Origin: JAZREA01 sp045660545 | GTDB taxonomy: Bacteria; Bacillota; Clostridia; Monoglobales; Firm-18 | Direction of reading: 5' to 3' | Length of the DNA stretch: 64,000 nt | NCBI GenBank assembly: GCA_045660545.1 | Contig: JAZREA010000021.1 | Span: forward strand, 1 to 64,000 | The notes under the pieces: generated by a model | Seen by the model: the letters and a program-made list of their open reading frames with translations, nothing else | Databases searched by the model: none | What the model was told of the DNA's origin: nothing | Translations under genes and position numbers: made by a program | In this document: positions 16,636 through 25,289 of the stretch, piece by piece | How the letters are laid out: each line of letters opens with the position of its first letter | How positions within the stretch are numbered: position 1 is the stretch's first letter

Positions 16636-17555
16636 CAGAGTTTTCTCACGTGCCCGTTATGCTTGACGAATGCATTAATGCTCTGTGCATAAAAAAAGAC
16701 GGAACATACGTTGACGGAACTTTGGGCGGCGCGGGACATTCGCAGCACATCGCAAAGCAGTGTGCACACCTTATCGGTATAGACCGCGACAAAGAAGCCA
16801 TAAAGGCCGCAAAGCAAAGGCTCGATGGCTATAACGTTACATACATTAATGACAATTTCAATAACATCATAAATATTTTAGACAGTTTGGGAATCGACAA
16901 AATCGACGGGGCTCTTTTGGATCTTGGGGTTTCTTCCCATCAGCTCGATACCCCCGACAGAGGGTTCAGCTACCGCTATGATGCCCCTCTTGATATGAGA
17001 ATGAACAGCGAAGACGAGCTGTCCGCCTACAACATAGTTAACGAATATTCTGCCGAGCAGTTAGAAAAGATTCTCTTTTCCTACGGGGAGGAAAGATATT
17101 CAAAAGCCATCGTAAGAAACATTGTTGAAAAAAGGCAGCTGTCCCCGATAAAAACTACGTTTGAACTTGCGGAGATTGTTAAAAGCTCAATCCCGTTTAA
17201 GACAAGGAAAGACGAAAAGCACCCTGAAAAGAGAGTTTTCCAGGCAATACGAATTGCAGTAAACGACGAGCTTTCCTCTTTGGAAAACACAATCAAGAAC
17301 TTCTGCGAGCGTCTTGCTCCGGGAGGCAGAATCGCAGTTATAACCTTCCATTCGCTGGAAGACAGAATAATTAAAACGGCTTTTAACTCACTGGCACAAG
17401 GTTGCATTTGTCCCAAGGACTTTCCTATTTGCGTTTGCAACAACAAGCCAAAAGTTAAGGTGATTACCAAAAAGCCTATTCTTCCTTCGCCGCAAGAGCT
17501 GGTTTTAAACAGCCGTTCGGCGAGTGCTAAACTCAGGATTGCAGAAAAACTTTAA
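16632..17555 (+). CDS. rsmH: 16S rRNA (cytosine1402-N4)-methyltransferase
   Basis: SAM-dependent methyltransferase of 307 residues that adds N4-methyl to C1402 in the decoding centre of 16S rRNA. Motif I YVDGTLGGAGHSQHI (residues about 25-39), LLDLGVSSHQLD and DRGFSYR near 97-120, and ITFHSLEDRIIK near 237 are family signatures. Length is typical. It overlaps mraZ by 4 bp and is followed after 21 bp by ftsL, the normal dcw order. Confidence 0.96.
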   Translation: MTEFSHVPVMLDECINALCIKKDGTYVDGTLGGAGHSQHIAKQCAHLIGIDRDKEAIKAAKQRLDGYNVTYINDNFNNIINILDSLGIDKIDGALLDLGVSSHQLDTPDRGFSYRYDAPLDMRMNSEDELSAYNIVNEYSAEQLEKILFSYGEERYSKAIVRNIVEKRQLSPIKTTFELAEIVKSSIPFKTRKDEKHPEKRVFQAIRIAVNDELSSLENTIKNFCERLAPGGRIAVITFHSLEDRIIKTAFNSLAQGCICPKDFPICVCNNKPKVKVITKKPILPSPQELVLNSRSASAKLRIAEKL

Positions 17556-17576
17556 GTTTTGAAAGGAAAGATTTTG

Positions 17577-18041
17577 ATGTACATGCCTAATAGCTCAAGC
17601 AGTGCATATCAGCTCGATATGTATATAGAGCAAAAGCCTGACAAAAAAGAAGAGCTAAAAAAAGCTAAACAAAGAAAGCAAAAGGCCGCAAGGCGCAAGC
17701 TTATACTTTGTATGGCAGTGTTTTTTGCGGCGATGTTTATAATGTTGTTTAGGTACGTACGCATATACGACCTGCACAGCGACGTAAGCGCAAGGGCTGC
17801 AACGCTGGAAAAAATCAACATGGAAAACGAACACACCGCGCTCGAGATTGAAAGTCTTACCGACAAGGCAAAAATCCAGGAATACGCAGAAACCGAGCTT
17901 GGACTTAAAAAGCTTACATCAGCACAGATAGTCTACCTAAGTCCATCAAACGACAATTACATGAAAAACTTGGCAAAAAGTGACCGCAAAGCAAATGCGG
18001 TTAAAGGTATTTTTGCGGGCTTTTTGGAATATTTGAATTAA
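17577..18041 (+). CDS. ftsL: FtsL-like cell division protein
   Basis: Small bitopic protein, about 154 residues: a lysine-rich cytoplasmic segment (residues about 20-45), one hydrophobic segment (about 46-65), then a leucine-zipper-like coiled coil (about 70-105) with AETELGLKKLTSAQIVYL. That ending resembles the FtsL/DivIC family. Position between rsmH and the division transpeptidase supports FtsL. It would recruit DivIC and the transpeptidase to the septum. The ATG at 17577 is 6 nt after GGAAAG; the frame could begin at a TTG (17559). Sequence conservation in this family is low, so the symbol rests partly on context. Confidence 0.75.
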   Translation: MYMPNSSSSAYQLDMYIEQKPDKKEELKKAKQRKQKAARRKLILCMAVFFAAMFIMLFRYVRIYDLHSDVSARAATLEKINMENEHTALEIESLTDKAKIQEYAETELGLKKLTSAQIVYLSPSNDNYMKNLAKSDRKANAVKGIFAGFLEYLN

Positions 18042-18052
18042 TATGTAAATAG

Positions 18053-18090
18053 TATAAGAGGGGTCGTAGACTCCTCTTATAGTCATTTTT
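18053..18090 (+). terminator. Intra-operon hairpin upstream of the transpeptidase gene
   Basis: TATAAGAGG (18053-18061) and CCTCTTATA (18073-18081) pair perfectly over 9 bp around an 11-nt loop. A short TTTTT run follows at 18086-18090 and the transpeptidase start 15 nt later. This could be a partial terminator/attenuator or a processing site that sets relative expression of ftsL and the downstream genes. Confidence 0.5.
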
Positions 18091-18104
18091 AATTGGGTGA
18101 TAAA

Positions 18105-20315
18105 ATGAAAGAACGCACAACAATGGATATGAAAAAAAGAATGTTAATAGTGCTTTTGGTCTGCCTTGTCGGATTTTTGTACGACTTTGGCCATCTTGTG
18201 TACTGGCAGCTTTTGCGCGGTGGCGAAATGGCGCAGGCGGCGGTAGAACAACAGACAAGAGACAAGACTATAAACTCCAAAAGAGGCGCCATACTCGACA
18301 GAAACAACAACGTTTTGGCGGCTTCTGTTTCTGTTGAAACAGTAACAGCTTCCCCTGTTGAGGTTCAGGACAACGACATCGGTGTCAAAGAAATTTCACT
18401 CTCTTTGGCAGAAATTTTGGACGAAGATTACGAATCGATATACAAAAAGCTTAACCAAAAGCTTTCCTACGTCGTAATCAAAAGACGTATCGACAAGCCT
18501 TTGGCAGACAAGGTAAGAAAGTACCTTAAAGACAATGACGTCTCAGGCTTTACGCTTGTAACCGACACAAAAAGATATTACCCATACGACAACTTAGCCT
18601 CTCACATAATAGGCTTTACAGGTACAGACAACCAGGGGCTTTCGGGAATAGAGCTTGAATACGACACATACTTAAAGGGCTCGTCAGGACGACTTGTAAC
18701 GGCCAAAGACGCCGCAGGCAGCGAAATGCCCTTTGACTACGAGCGTTTAATCGACCCGGAAGACGGCCTTAACGTAGTTTTGACGATAGACGAAAATATC
18801 CAGAGAATAGCCGAAAAATATTTGCAGCAGGCTGTCGAGGAAAACAGCCTCGGAAACGGCGCGTGCTGTATAGTAATGCAGGTAAAGACGGGAGAAATAT
18901 TGGCCATGACAACAAAGCCCGACTTCGACCTTAACACCCCGTTTACCGTAACAAATCAGGAAGATTTAGACGAAATATCCTCTCTCCCCGAGGGCGAGGA
19001 AAGAACAAAGCTATACTCCGCAAAGCTCGAAAAAATGTGGAGAAACAAGGCGGTTGTTGACACATACGAGCCGGGCTCGACCTTTAAGATTTTTACATCC
19101 GCGATGGCGATTGAAGAAAACCTTGTGTCCAGCAACGATATGTTCTATTGCAGCGGCGCATTGGCGGTCGGCAACTACAACATCCATTGCTGGAAACACG
19201 GAGGACACGGTCAGGAAAGCTTTGCAAAAGCGGTACAAAACTCATGTAACCCCGCTTTTATCGAAATAGGCGCAAGAGTAGGCAGAGAAAAGTTCTACTC
19301 CTACATGTCCGGACTGGGCTTTCGCGAAAAAACGGGCGTAGACCTGCCGGGCGAGGCTATCGGACTTATACCGCAATACGAAAGCTTTAACGAAGTAGAG
19401 CTTGCGACAAGCTCTTTCGGTCAGGGCTTTACAATTACTCCTATGCAGATGATTACGGGCGTAAACGCCATCGCAAACAACGGAATGATGGTCAAACCCC
19501 GTATTGTAAAACAGCTTACCGACAATAGCGGCAACGTTGTAAAGGAATTCGAGCCTAAAAACGTACGCCAAATCGTGTCAGAAAGCACGAGCAAGCGCTT
19601 ACGCGAAATATTAGAGTCGGTTGTTTCAGAAGGCTCAGGCTCGGGAGCTTATATAAAGGGCTTCCGTGTAGGCGGAAAAACCGGTACTTCGGAAAAACTA
19701 CCGCGAGGCAATAACAAGTACATTGCTTCCTTCGTTGGCATAGCGCCGTCAGACGACCCCGAAATCGTGTGTCTGGTTATGCTCGACGAGCCGAACGGTA
19801 TTTCCCACTTCGGCGGTATCATAGCTACACCGGTAGCGAGAAACATTATGGAAGAAACCCTTTTATACCTTGGCATAGAGCCGTCCTACACGGCAGAAGA
19901 GCTCGCAACCATGGAAACAACAGTTCCCAACCTTGTCGGAAAGACAGTTGACCAGGCGAAGCAGGCCCTTTCAAGCGCCAACTTAAAATACAGCCTTGAC
20001 GGAAACGGCGGCACAGTACTAAACCAGCTTCCAAAGGCAGGAGTAAAGGTTAACCAACAGTCAACCGTTATGGTATATACAGAAGAACAGATGAGCTCTA
20101 CAACAACCGTTGTTCCAAACCTTCTTAACATGACGGTTAATCAGGCAGCAACGCTGATATCAGGCGCAAAGCTTAACATAAACGTACAGGGTGCAGGTTC
20201 TACCACCTCCAACGAGGCGGTGCTTTCATACAAGCAATCAATAGACGCAGGCACCACCGTGGAAATAGGCACGACAATTACAGTAGAATTCAAACGAATT
20301 GAGGCAGGAGAATAA
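18105..20315 (+). CDS. Class B penicillin-binding protein with two PASTA domains (PBP2B/SpoVD-type)
   Basis: Membrane-anchored peptidoglycan transpeptidase of 736 residues. One N-terminal membrane segment (about 11-28) is followed by KRGAILDRNNNVLA (pedestal), a catalytic STFK at S325, SCN at 380-382 and KTG at 525-527. Two PASTA repeats (about 607-665 and 668-732) end the protein. In Firmicutes this dcw position holds pbpB (division) or spoVD (spore cortex); which one applies here cannot be decided from sequence. The ATG at 18105 has GGGTGA upstream. It works with FtsW-type polymerases; murE starts 13 bp downstream. Confidence 0.92.
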   Translation: MKERTTMDMKKRMLIVLLVCLVGFLYDFGHLVYWQLLRGGEMAQAAVEQQTRDKTINSKRGAILDRNNNVLAASVSVETVTASPVEVQDNDIGVKEISLSLAEILDEDYESIYKKLNQKLSYVVIKRRIDKPLADKVRKYLKDNDVSGFTLVTDTKRYYPYDNLASHIIGFTGTDNQGLSGIELEYDTYLKGSSGRLVTAKDAAGSEMPFDYERLIDPEDGLNVVLTIDENIQRIAEKYLQQAVEENSLGNGACCIVMQVKTGEILAMTTKPDFDLNTPFTVTNQEDLDEISSLPEGEERTKLYSAKLEKMWRNKAVVDTYEPGSTFKIFTSAMAIEENLVSSNDMFYCSGALAVGNYNIHCWKHGGHGQESFAKAVQNSCNPAFIEIGARVGREKFYSYMSGLGFREKTGVDLPGEAIGLIPQYESFNEVELATSSFGQGFTITPMQMITGVNAIANNGMMVKPRIVKQLTDNSGNVVKEFEPKNVRQIVSESTSKRLREILESVVSEGSGSGAYIKGFRVGGKTGTSEKLPRGNNKYIASFVGIAPSDDPEIVCLVMLDEPNGISHFGGIIATPVARNIMEETLLYLGIEPSYTAEELATMETTVPNLVGKTVDQAKQALSSANLKYSLDGNGGTVLNQLPKAGVKVNQQSTVMVYTEEQMSSTTTVVPNLLNMTVNQAATLISGAKLNINVQGAGSTTSNEAVLSYKQSIDAGTTVEIGTTITVEFKRIEAGE

Positions 20316-20328
20316 GGAGGCACAGGCA

Positions 20329-21738
20329 ATGAAACTAAGCAACATCTTAAAGGGCATATCGTTTGATGTTGAAATAAACGGCATTTCCTATGATTCACGA
20401 AAGGTAAAACCGGGCGACGTGTTTGTTGCAATAACAGGTTTTGCAACAGACGGCCATAAATATATTAAAAGCGCAGTGCAAAGCGGCGCGGCATGCGTAG
20501 TATGCGAGCGTGCGCCGGAGGAATCGGACATTCCTTACGTTGTAGTCGAAGACTCACGCGCAGCACTTGCAGAAATGTCTAAGAATTTCTACAACGACCC
20601 TACTTCCAGGCTAAAACTTATCGGCGTTACGGGAACAAACGGCAAGACCACCGTAACGCACCTTGTAAAGACCATTTTAGAAGCCAACGGCGAAAAGGTC
20701 GGCCTGATCGGAACAAATAAAAATATGATAGGCGATATAAGCTTTCGTGCCGAGCGCACAACTCCGGAGGCGTTGGAGCTTATGGAGATGTTCGACGAAA
20801 TGGTAAAGGCGGGCTGCACATACGCCGTTATGGAGGTCTCCTCCCACTCTCTCGAACTTCAAAGAGTGGCAGGATGCCGCTACGAGACAGGCGCTTTTAC
20901 AAACCTTACACAAGACCACCTGGATTTTCACGGCACAATGGAAAACTACTTCCTTGCAAAGAAAAAGCTCTTTGAAATGTGCAAATTCGGTGTAATAAAC
21001 TGCGACGACGAATATGGCCAAAGGCTTATAAAAGACTGCAAATGCCCCCTCACCTCATACGGAATACAAGGCGGCGACCTTGCAGCAGATAATATAGAAT
21101 ACTCCTCAAACGGAATATCCTTCGACTGTGCCGGCAGGCGATTTTCGCTTTCAATACCCGGCAAGTTTTCCGTATATAACGCCCTTACCGCTATCGGTAT
21201 ATGCAAGCAGTGCGGCGTTTCGGACGAAGTAATCATCTCGGCACTAAAAAGCACCGAAGGCATAAAGGGCAGGTCCGAGGTCGTAGACTGTGGCGGAGAC
21301 TACACGCTTTTGATAGACTATGCGCACACTCCCGACGGGCTTTCCAACATATTAAACAGCGTGCGCGGATTCGCAAAGGGCAGAATCGTAGTAGTGTTCG
21401 GCTGCGGCGGAGACCGTGACAGCACAAAGCGCCCGAAGATGGGCAAGGTGGCAGGCAGGCTTGCAGACTTTTGCATAGTTACTTCTGACAACCCAAGAAG
21501 TGAAGAGCCCGACGCAATAATAAGGGACATACTGGGCGGTATGGACGACGCTATGGCAGAGTACGTGGTTATCGAAAACAGACGCGACGCCATAGAATAC
21601 GCCATAACCCACGCGAAAACAGACGACGTAATCGTCTTGGCAGGTAAAGGCCACGAGGACTACCAGATATTAAAGGACAAAACAATACACTTTGACGAGC
21701 GCGAAATTGTCCGGGATATATTGGCAAAGCTAAATTAA
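20329..21738 (+). CDS. murE: UDP-N-acetylmuramoyl-tripeptide synthetase, meso-DAP type
   Basis: ATP-dependent ligase (469 residues) adding the third amino acid to UDP-MurNAc-Ala-Glu. It has the P-loop GVTGTNGKTTVTH, the HTPDGL segment, and DNPR at residues 387-390 (SDNPRSEEP). DNPR is the signature for meso-diaminopimelate selection, so an mDAP-type cell wall is predicted. GKGHEDYQ near the C-terminus is also characteristic. The ATG at 20329 is preferred, with GGAGG about 9 nt upstream. It follows the transpeptidase gene directly and precedes murF. Confidence 0.96.
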   Translation: MKLSNILKGISFDVEINGISYDSRKVKPGDVFVAITGFATDGHKYIKSAVQSGAACVVCERAPEESDIPYVVVEDSRAALAEMSKNFYNDPTSRLKLIGVTGTNGKTTVTHLVKTILEANGEKVGLIGTNKNMIGDISFRAERTTPEALELMEMFDEMVKAGCTYAVMEVSSHSLELQRVAGCRYETGAFTNLTQDHLDFHGTMENYFLAKKKLFEMCKFGVINCDDEYGQRLIKDCKCPLTSYGIQGGDLAADNIEYSSNGISFDCAGRRFSLSIPGKFSVYNALTAIGICKQCGVSDEVIISALKSTEGIKGRSEVVDCGGDYTLLIDYAHTPDGLSNILNSVRGFAKGRIVVVFGCGGDRDSTKRPKMGKVAGRLADFCIVTSDNPRSEEPDAIIRDILGGMDDAMAEYVVIENRRDAIEYAITHAKTDDVIVLAGKGHEDYQILKDKTIHFDEREIVRDILAKLN

Positions 21739-21767
21739 GTAATATCAAACATAAATGGGGGATAAAT

Positions 21768-23147
21768 TTGAACAGACTGTCAATAAAAGCAATTGCAGAA
21801 GCGATAAACGGCACGCTTTTGGGCGACGACCGTTTCATAACCCTGGTAACAACAGACAGTAAATACCCCGCGCCCGAGACAATGTTTATCGGCATAAAGG
21901 GAGAAAGATTTGACGGCAACGACTTTGCGCACGACTTTTTGCTAAACGGAGGAGAATGCGCGGTAGTCGAAAAGGATATCGACGTGCCAAACGGATGCTC
22001 TGTAATTCGTGTTTCGGACACACGCGCCGCAATAAGAGACATCGCGGAGTACTACCGTAAAACACTATCCCTCGACGTAGTCGCCGTAACAGGCAGTGTC
22101 GGCAAAACAAGCACAAAGGATATGCTAAACGCCGTAATCTCACAAGGCTTTAAAACCGGCGTAACCAAAGGCAACTTCAACAACGAAATCGGCGTTCCGC
22201 TGACTGTATTCAGCCTTGACGACAGCTTCGAAAAAGCAGTTATCGAAATGGGTATGAACAACCTTGGCGAAATCAGCCGCCTTACAAAAATAGCAAGGCC
22301 TGATGTGGCGGTAATTACAAACATCGGCACCGCACACATAGGTAACCTCGGCAGCCGTGAAAACATACTAAAAGCAAAGCTCGAAATTTTAGAGGGTCTA
22401 AAAGACGACGGAATTGTAGTTTTAAATGCGGACGACCCGTACCTTTGGGGCGCAAAAGATAAAATAAAACACAAAACAATATATTATTCAATAGAAAACA
22501 ACGAAGCGGACATTTCGGCGTACGACGTCTTTACAAAGGCGGACTCTACCGATTTTAGTGTAGATATAGACGGAACAAAGTGCCGCTTTACAATTAACGT
22601 AGCGGGCCGCCATCACGTCTACAACGCTCTTTCGGCTATTGCATGCGGACTTCACTTCGGCATGAGCAAGGAGCAAATCGCACACGGCGTAAGCTCGTTT
22701 GCACCAACCGGACTAAGGCAGAAGGAAACAGTCATAAACGGAATTAAAATAATCGAGGACTGCTACAACGCAAGTCTTGATTCTATGAAATCCTCTCTTG
22801 CCACGTTAAAAGATATCTGCCAGGGCAAAAGGTCTGTGGCCGTTTTGGGCGATATGCTGGAACAAGGCGAATTTTCTTGCCAAAACCATAGGGAAGTCGG
22901 TTCAATAGTTTCAAAAAACGGCATAGATATACTTGTTACAGTAGGAAAGGACGCACACTTTATCGCACAAAGCGCGAGAGAAAACGGTGTTTCGGATATA
23001 TATGAATTTTCAGATAACGACCAGGCCGCGACGGCACTCTTTAACATTCTTAAAAAGGGCGATACCGTGCTGTTTAAAGCTTCAAGAGGAATGCGGTTTG
23101 AAGAAATAGCCGAAAAACTGCAAAAATTGTTGAAAGGAAACGAATAA
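21768..23147 (+). CDS. murF: UDP-N-acetylmuramoyl-tripeptide-D-alanyl-D-alanine ligase
   Basis: Cytosolic Mur ligase of 459 residues that adds D-Ala-D-Ala to complete the pentapeptide precursor. Motifs are the P-loop VTGSVGKTSTKDM, EMGMNNLGEISRL, TNIGTAHIGNLGSRENI and EDCYNASLDSMKSSL. The start is TTG at 21768, with TGGGGGATAA 6-7 nt upstream; no better ATG exists. It lies 29 bp after murE and 1 bp before mraY, so the pathway genes are co-transcribed in reaction order except that murD is missing. Confidence 0.95.
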   Translation: MNRLSIKAIAEAINGTLLGDDRFITLVTTDSKYPAPETMFIGIKGERFDGNDFAHDFLLNGGECAVVEKDIDVPNGCSVIRVSDTRAAIRDIAEYYRKTLSLDVVAVTGSVGKTSTKDMLNAVISQGFKTGVTKGNFNNEIGVPLTVFSLDDSFEKAVIEMGMNNLGEISRLTKIARPDVAVITNIGTAHIGNLGSRENILKAKLEILEGLKDDGIVVLNADDPYLWGAKDKIKHKTIYYSIENNEADISAYDVFTKADSTDFSVDIDGTKCRFTINVAGRHHVYNALSAIACGLHFGMSKEQIAHGVSSFAPTGLRQKETVINGIKIIEDCYNASLDSMKSSLATLKDICQGKRSVAVLGDMLEQGEFSCQNHREVGSIVSKNGIDILVTVGKDAHFIAQSARENGVSDIYEFSDNDQAATALFNILKKGDTVLFKASRGMRFEEIAEKLQKLLKGNE

Positions 23148-23148
23148 G

Positions 23149-24111
23149 ATGTCAAATGTTTTTACCATAGCGTTGTTAATAGGCTTTGTTGCGGCGGCAG
23201 CGATTGCACCGCTTGTTATCCCGCTGCTTACAAAGTTAAAGTTCGGTCAAAGCATACTTGAAATCGGCCCCAAATGGCACCAGAAAAAGAGCGGGACCCC
23301 CACAATGGGCGGAATAATATTTATGCTTGCGCTTATAATAGCGGTTGTATTTTGCCATAAAAGCATGGACAGCAAGGCATATCTTGTTTTGTTTTGTGCC
23401 CTTGGGTTTGGTTTAATCGGATTTTTAGACGACTTTATAAAAGTTGTGCTAAAACGTAACCTCGGCCTTCGCGCGTGGCAAAAGTTGGCTCTTCAAATTA
23501 TAGTTTCAATAATTTTTGTTATATTCGGTCTTGAACACGGACTTTTTGATATGTCAATAAAGATTCCCTTTACCTCTTTTGAATGGGAAATGGGGCTTTT
23601 GTACATCCCGTTTGCAATCTTCGTTTTGCTCGGCACAGTAAACGCCGTTAACCTTACAGACGGCGTAGACGGTCTTGCCACATCGCTTACGATAGTTACT
23701 CTTTTGTTCTTCGCGGTTTCGACCGCAATATCGGGCGAGACATCGCTTTGCACATTCAGCTTCGCTCTTACGGGCGCGCTTATGGGATTTTTGCTGTTTA
23801 ACAAAAACCCCGCCAAAGTCTTTATGGGAGACACGGGCTCTTTGATGCTTGGCGGAACGGTCGCAGCCCTTGCGCTTATGCTTAAAAGCCCTTTGATTAT
23901 CCTTTTGGTAGGTATCGTATTTTTCCTTGAAACTCTGTCCGTAATAATTCAGGTAACTTCCTTTAAGCTTACGGGCAAAAGAGTGTTTAAAATGAGCCCT
24001 ATCCACCACCATTTCGAAATGTGCGGTTGGGGCGAGTACAAAATTGTATTAATTTTCTGCCTTGTTCAAATAATATTTAGTATAATCGGGTATTTTGGTA
24101 TTGGAGTGTGA
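23149..24111 (+). CDS. mraY: Phospho-N-acetylmuramoyl-pentapeptide transferase
   Basis: Integral membrane enzyme of 320 residues with about ten helices that makes lipid I from UDP-MurNAc-pentapeptide and undecaprenyl phosphate. Conserved cytoplasmic motifs include KWHQKKSGTPTMGG, FLDDFIK (the aspartate pair), NLTDGVDGLA, FMGDTGSLMLGG and the histidine-rich PIHHHFEMCGW. Start is ATG at 23149, one base after the murF stop, with GAAAGGAAAC upstream inside murF. In most genomes murD would follow; here ftsW follows after 6 bp. Confidence 0.97.
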   Translation: MSNVFTIALLIGFVAAAAIAPLVIPLLTKLKFGQSILEIGPKWHQKKSGTPTMGGIIFMLALIIAVVFCHKSMDSKAYLVLFCALGFGLIGFLDDFIKVVLKRNLGLRAWQKLALQIIVSIIFVIFGLEHGLFDMSIKIPFTSFEWEMGLLYIPFAIFVLLGTVNAVNLTDGVDGLATSLTIVTLLFFAVSTAISGETSLCTFSFALTGALMGFLLFNKNPAKVFMGDTGSLMLGGTVAALALMLKSPLIILLVGIVFFLETLSVIIQVTSFKLTGKRVFKMSPIHHHFEMCGWGEYKIVLIFCLVQIIFSIIGYFGIGV

Positions 24112-24117
24112 TTACCG

Positions 24118-25224
24118 TTGAAAAAATGGGGACAGTTAGACTTTGGTTTTTTAATCACTGTCTTTGCGCTTTTGGCGTTTGGGCTTATTATGGTTATGTC
24201 AGCAAGTTCCGAGTCCGCCAGAAACGCCGCATACACAGGCGGCGACGCCTACTACTTTATTAAGCGCCAGCTTGCGTGGGCGGTTTTGTCGGTAATAGCG
24301 ATGTACTTTTTCGCAAACTTTGACTACCACAAGCTTGTGGGCTGGTCGCAGATTTTAATAATCGTAGCAATCGTACTTTTGCTTGCCGTGCTTGTAATCG
24401 GTACAGAGGCAAACGGCGGCCAAAGATGGCTCCCTCTTGGGCCCATCAGCTTTCAGCCGTCAGAGTTCGTAAAAATAGCCCTCATCCTCTACCTTGCAGG
24501 CTCTATAACCAAAAACAAAAAATATATAGACACTTTTTCACGCGGGCTTGTTCCAAACCTTATTGTAATAGGTGTTATATCTGTCTTACTTATTTTGCAG
24601 CCTCATTTTAGCGCCACTGTTTTAATAGTCGCGGTCGGGGTTATTATGTTGTTTGTCGGCGGCGTAAACTGGAAGCACTTAGCTGCAATCGGGGTTCCCG
24701 TAGTATCTTTGGGTGCGCTTTTGATTTTAACGTCCGATTACAGAAGGGCGCGTCTGTTTTCGTTTGCAAACCCGTTTTTAGACCCGCTTGGTGACGGATA
24801 TCAGGTTGTTCAGTCTTTGTACGCAATCGGAAGCGGCGGGCTTTTCGGCCTTGGCCTTGGCCAGAGCAGGCAAAAGTTCCTCTACATCCCCGAGCCGCAA
24901 AACGACTTTATCTTCTCAATCCTTTGCGAAGAGATGGGGTTTGTCGGTGCTTTGGTAGTGATTTTGGTCTTCGTCTTCCTTATTTTCAGAGGCATTAAAA
25001 TCGCAATGACCGCCAAAGACAAGGAAGGCTCGCTGATAGCTGTCGGCATTACTTCCCTTATCGCTTTGGAGGTAATTATGAACATAGCGGTTGTTACCGC
25101 GGCTATGCCGGTAACAGGAATACCGCTACCGTTTTTCAGCTACGGAGGTACGTCGTTGCTTATAATTATGGCGTGTATGGGTATTATGCTTAACATTGCA
25201 CGACAGTCCAAAAGCAAATTATAA
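24118..25224 (+). CDS. ftsW: SEDS-family peptidoglycan polymerase (FtsW/SpoVE)
   Basis: Polytopic membrane protein, 368 residues and about ten helices, of the SEDS family. GQRWLPLGPISFQPSEFVKI and the later PVTGIPLPFFSYGGTSLL are diagnostic, and EPQNDFIFSILCEEMG carries conserved acidic residues. SEDS proteins polymerise lipid II glycan and partner with a class B PBP, here the transpeptidase upstream. Start is TTG at 24118, with GGAGTG about 10 nt upstream. In spore formers this position may be spoVE (cortex) rather than ftsW; the sequence alone does not settle it. Confidence 0.93.
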   Translation: MKKWGQLDFGFLITVFALLAFGLIMVMSASSESARNAAYTGGDAYYFIKRQLAWAVLSVIAMYFFANFDYHKLVGWSQILIIVAIVLLLAVLVIGTEANGGQRWLPLGPISFQPSEFVKIALILYLAGSITKNKKYIDTFSRGLVPNLIVIGVISVLLILQPHFSATVLIVAVGVIMLFVGGVNWKHLAAIGVPVVSLGALLILTSDYRRARLFSFANPFLDPLGDGYQVVQSLYAIGSGGLFGLGLGQSRQKFLYIPEPQNDFIFSILCEEMGFVGALVVILVFVFLIFRGIKIAMTAKDKEGSLIAVGITSLIALEVIMNIAVVTAAMPVTGIPLPFFSYGGTSLLIIMACMGIMLNIARQSKSKL

Positions 25225-25226
25225 AT

Positions 25227-25248
25227 CTCCGATACGGCTACATCGGAG
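25227..25248 (+). other. Short hairpin between ftsW and murG
   Basis: CTCCGAT and ATCGGAG form a perfect 7-bp stem with an 8-nt loop three bases after the ftsW stop. No T-tract follows, so it is more likely an mRNA stability or processing element than a terminator. Confidence 0.35.
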
Positions 25249-25289
25249 CGATTAATAAAAAACGTAGTCAGAAAGGCTGTGCGAATTAA

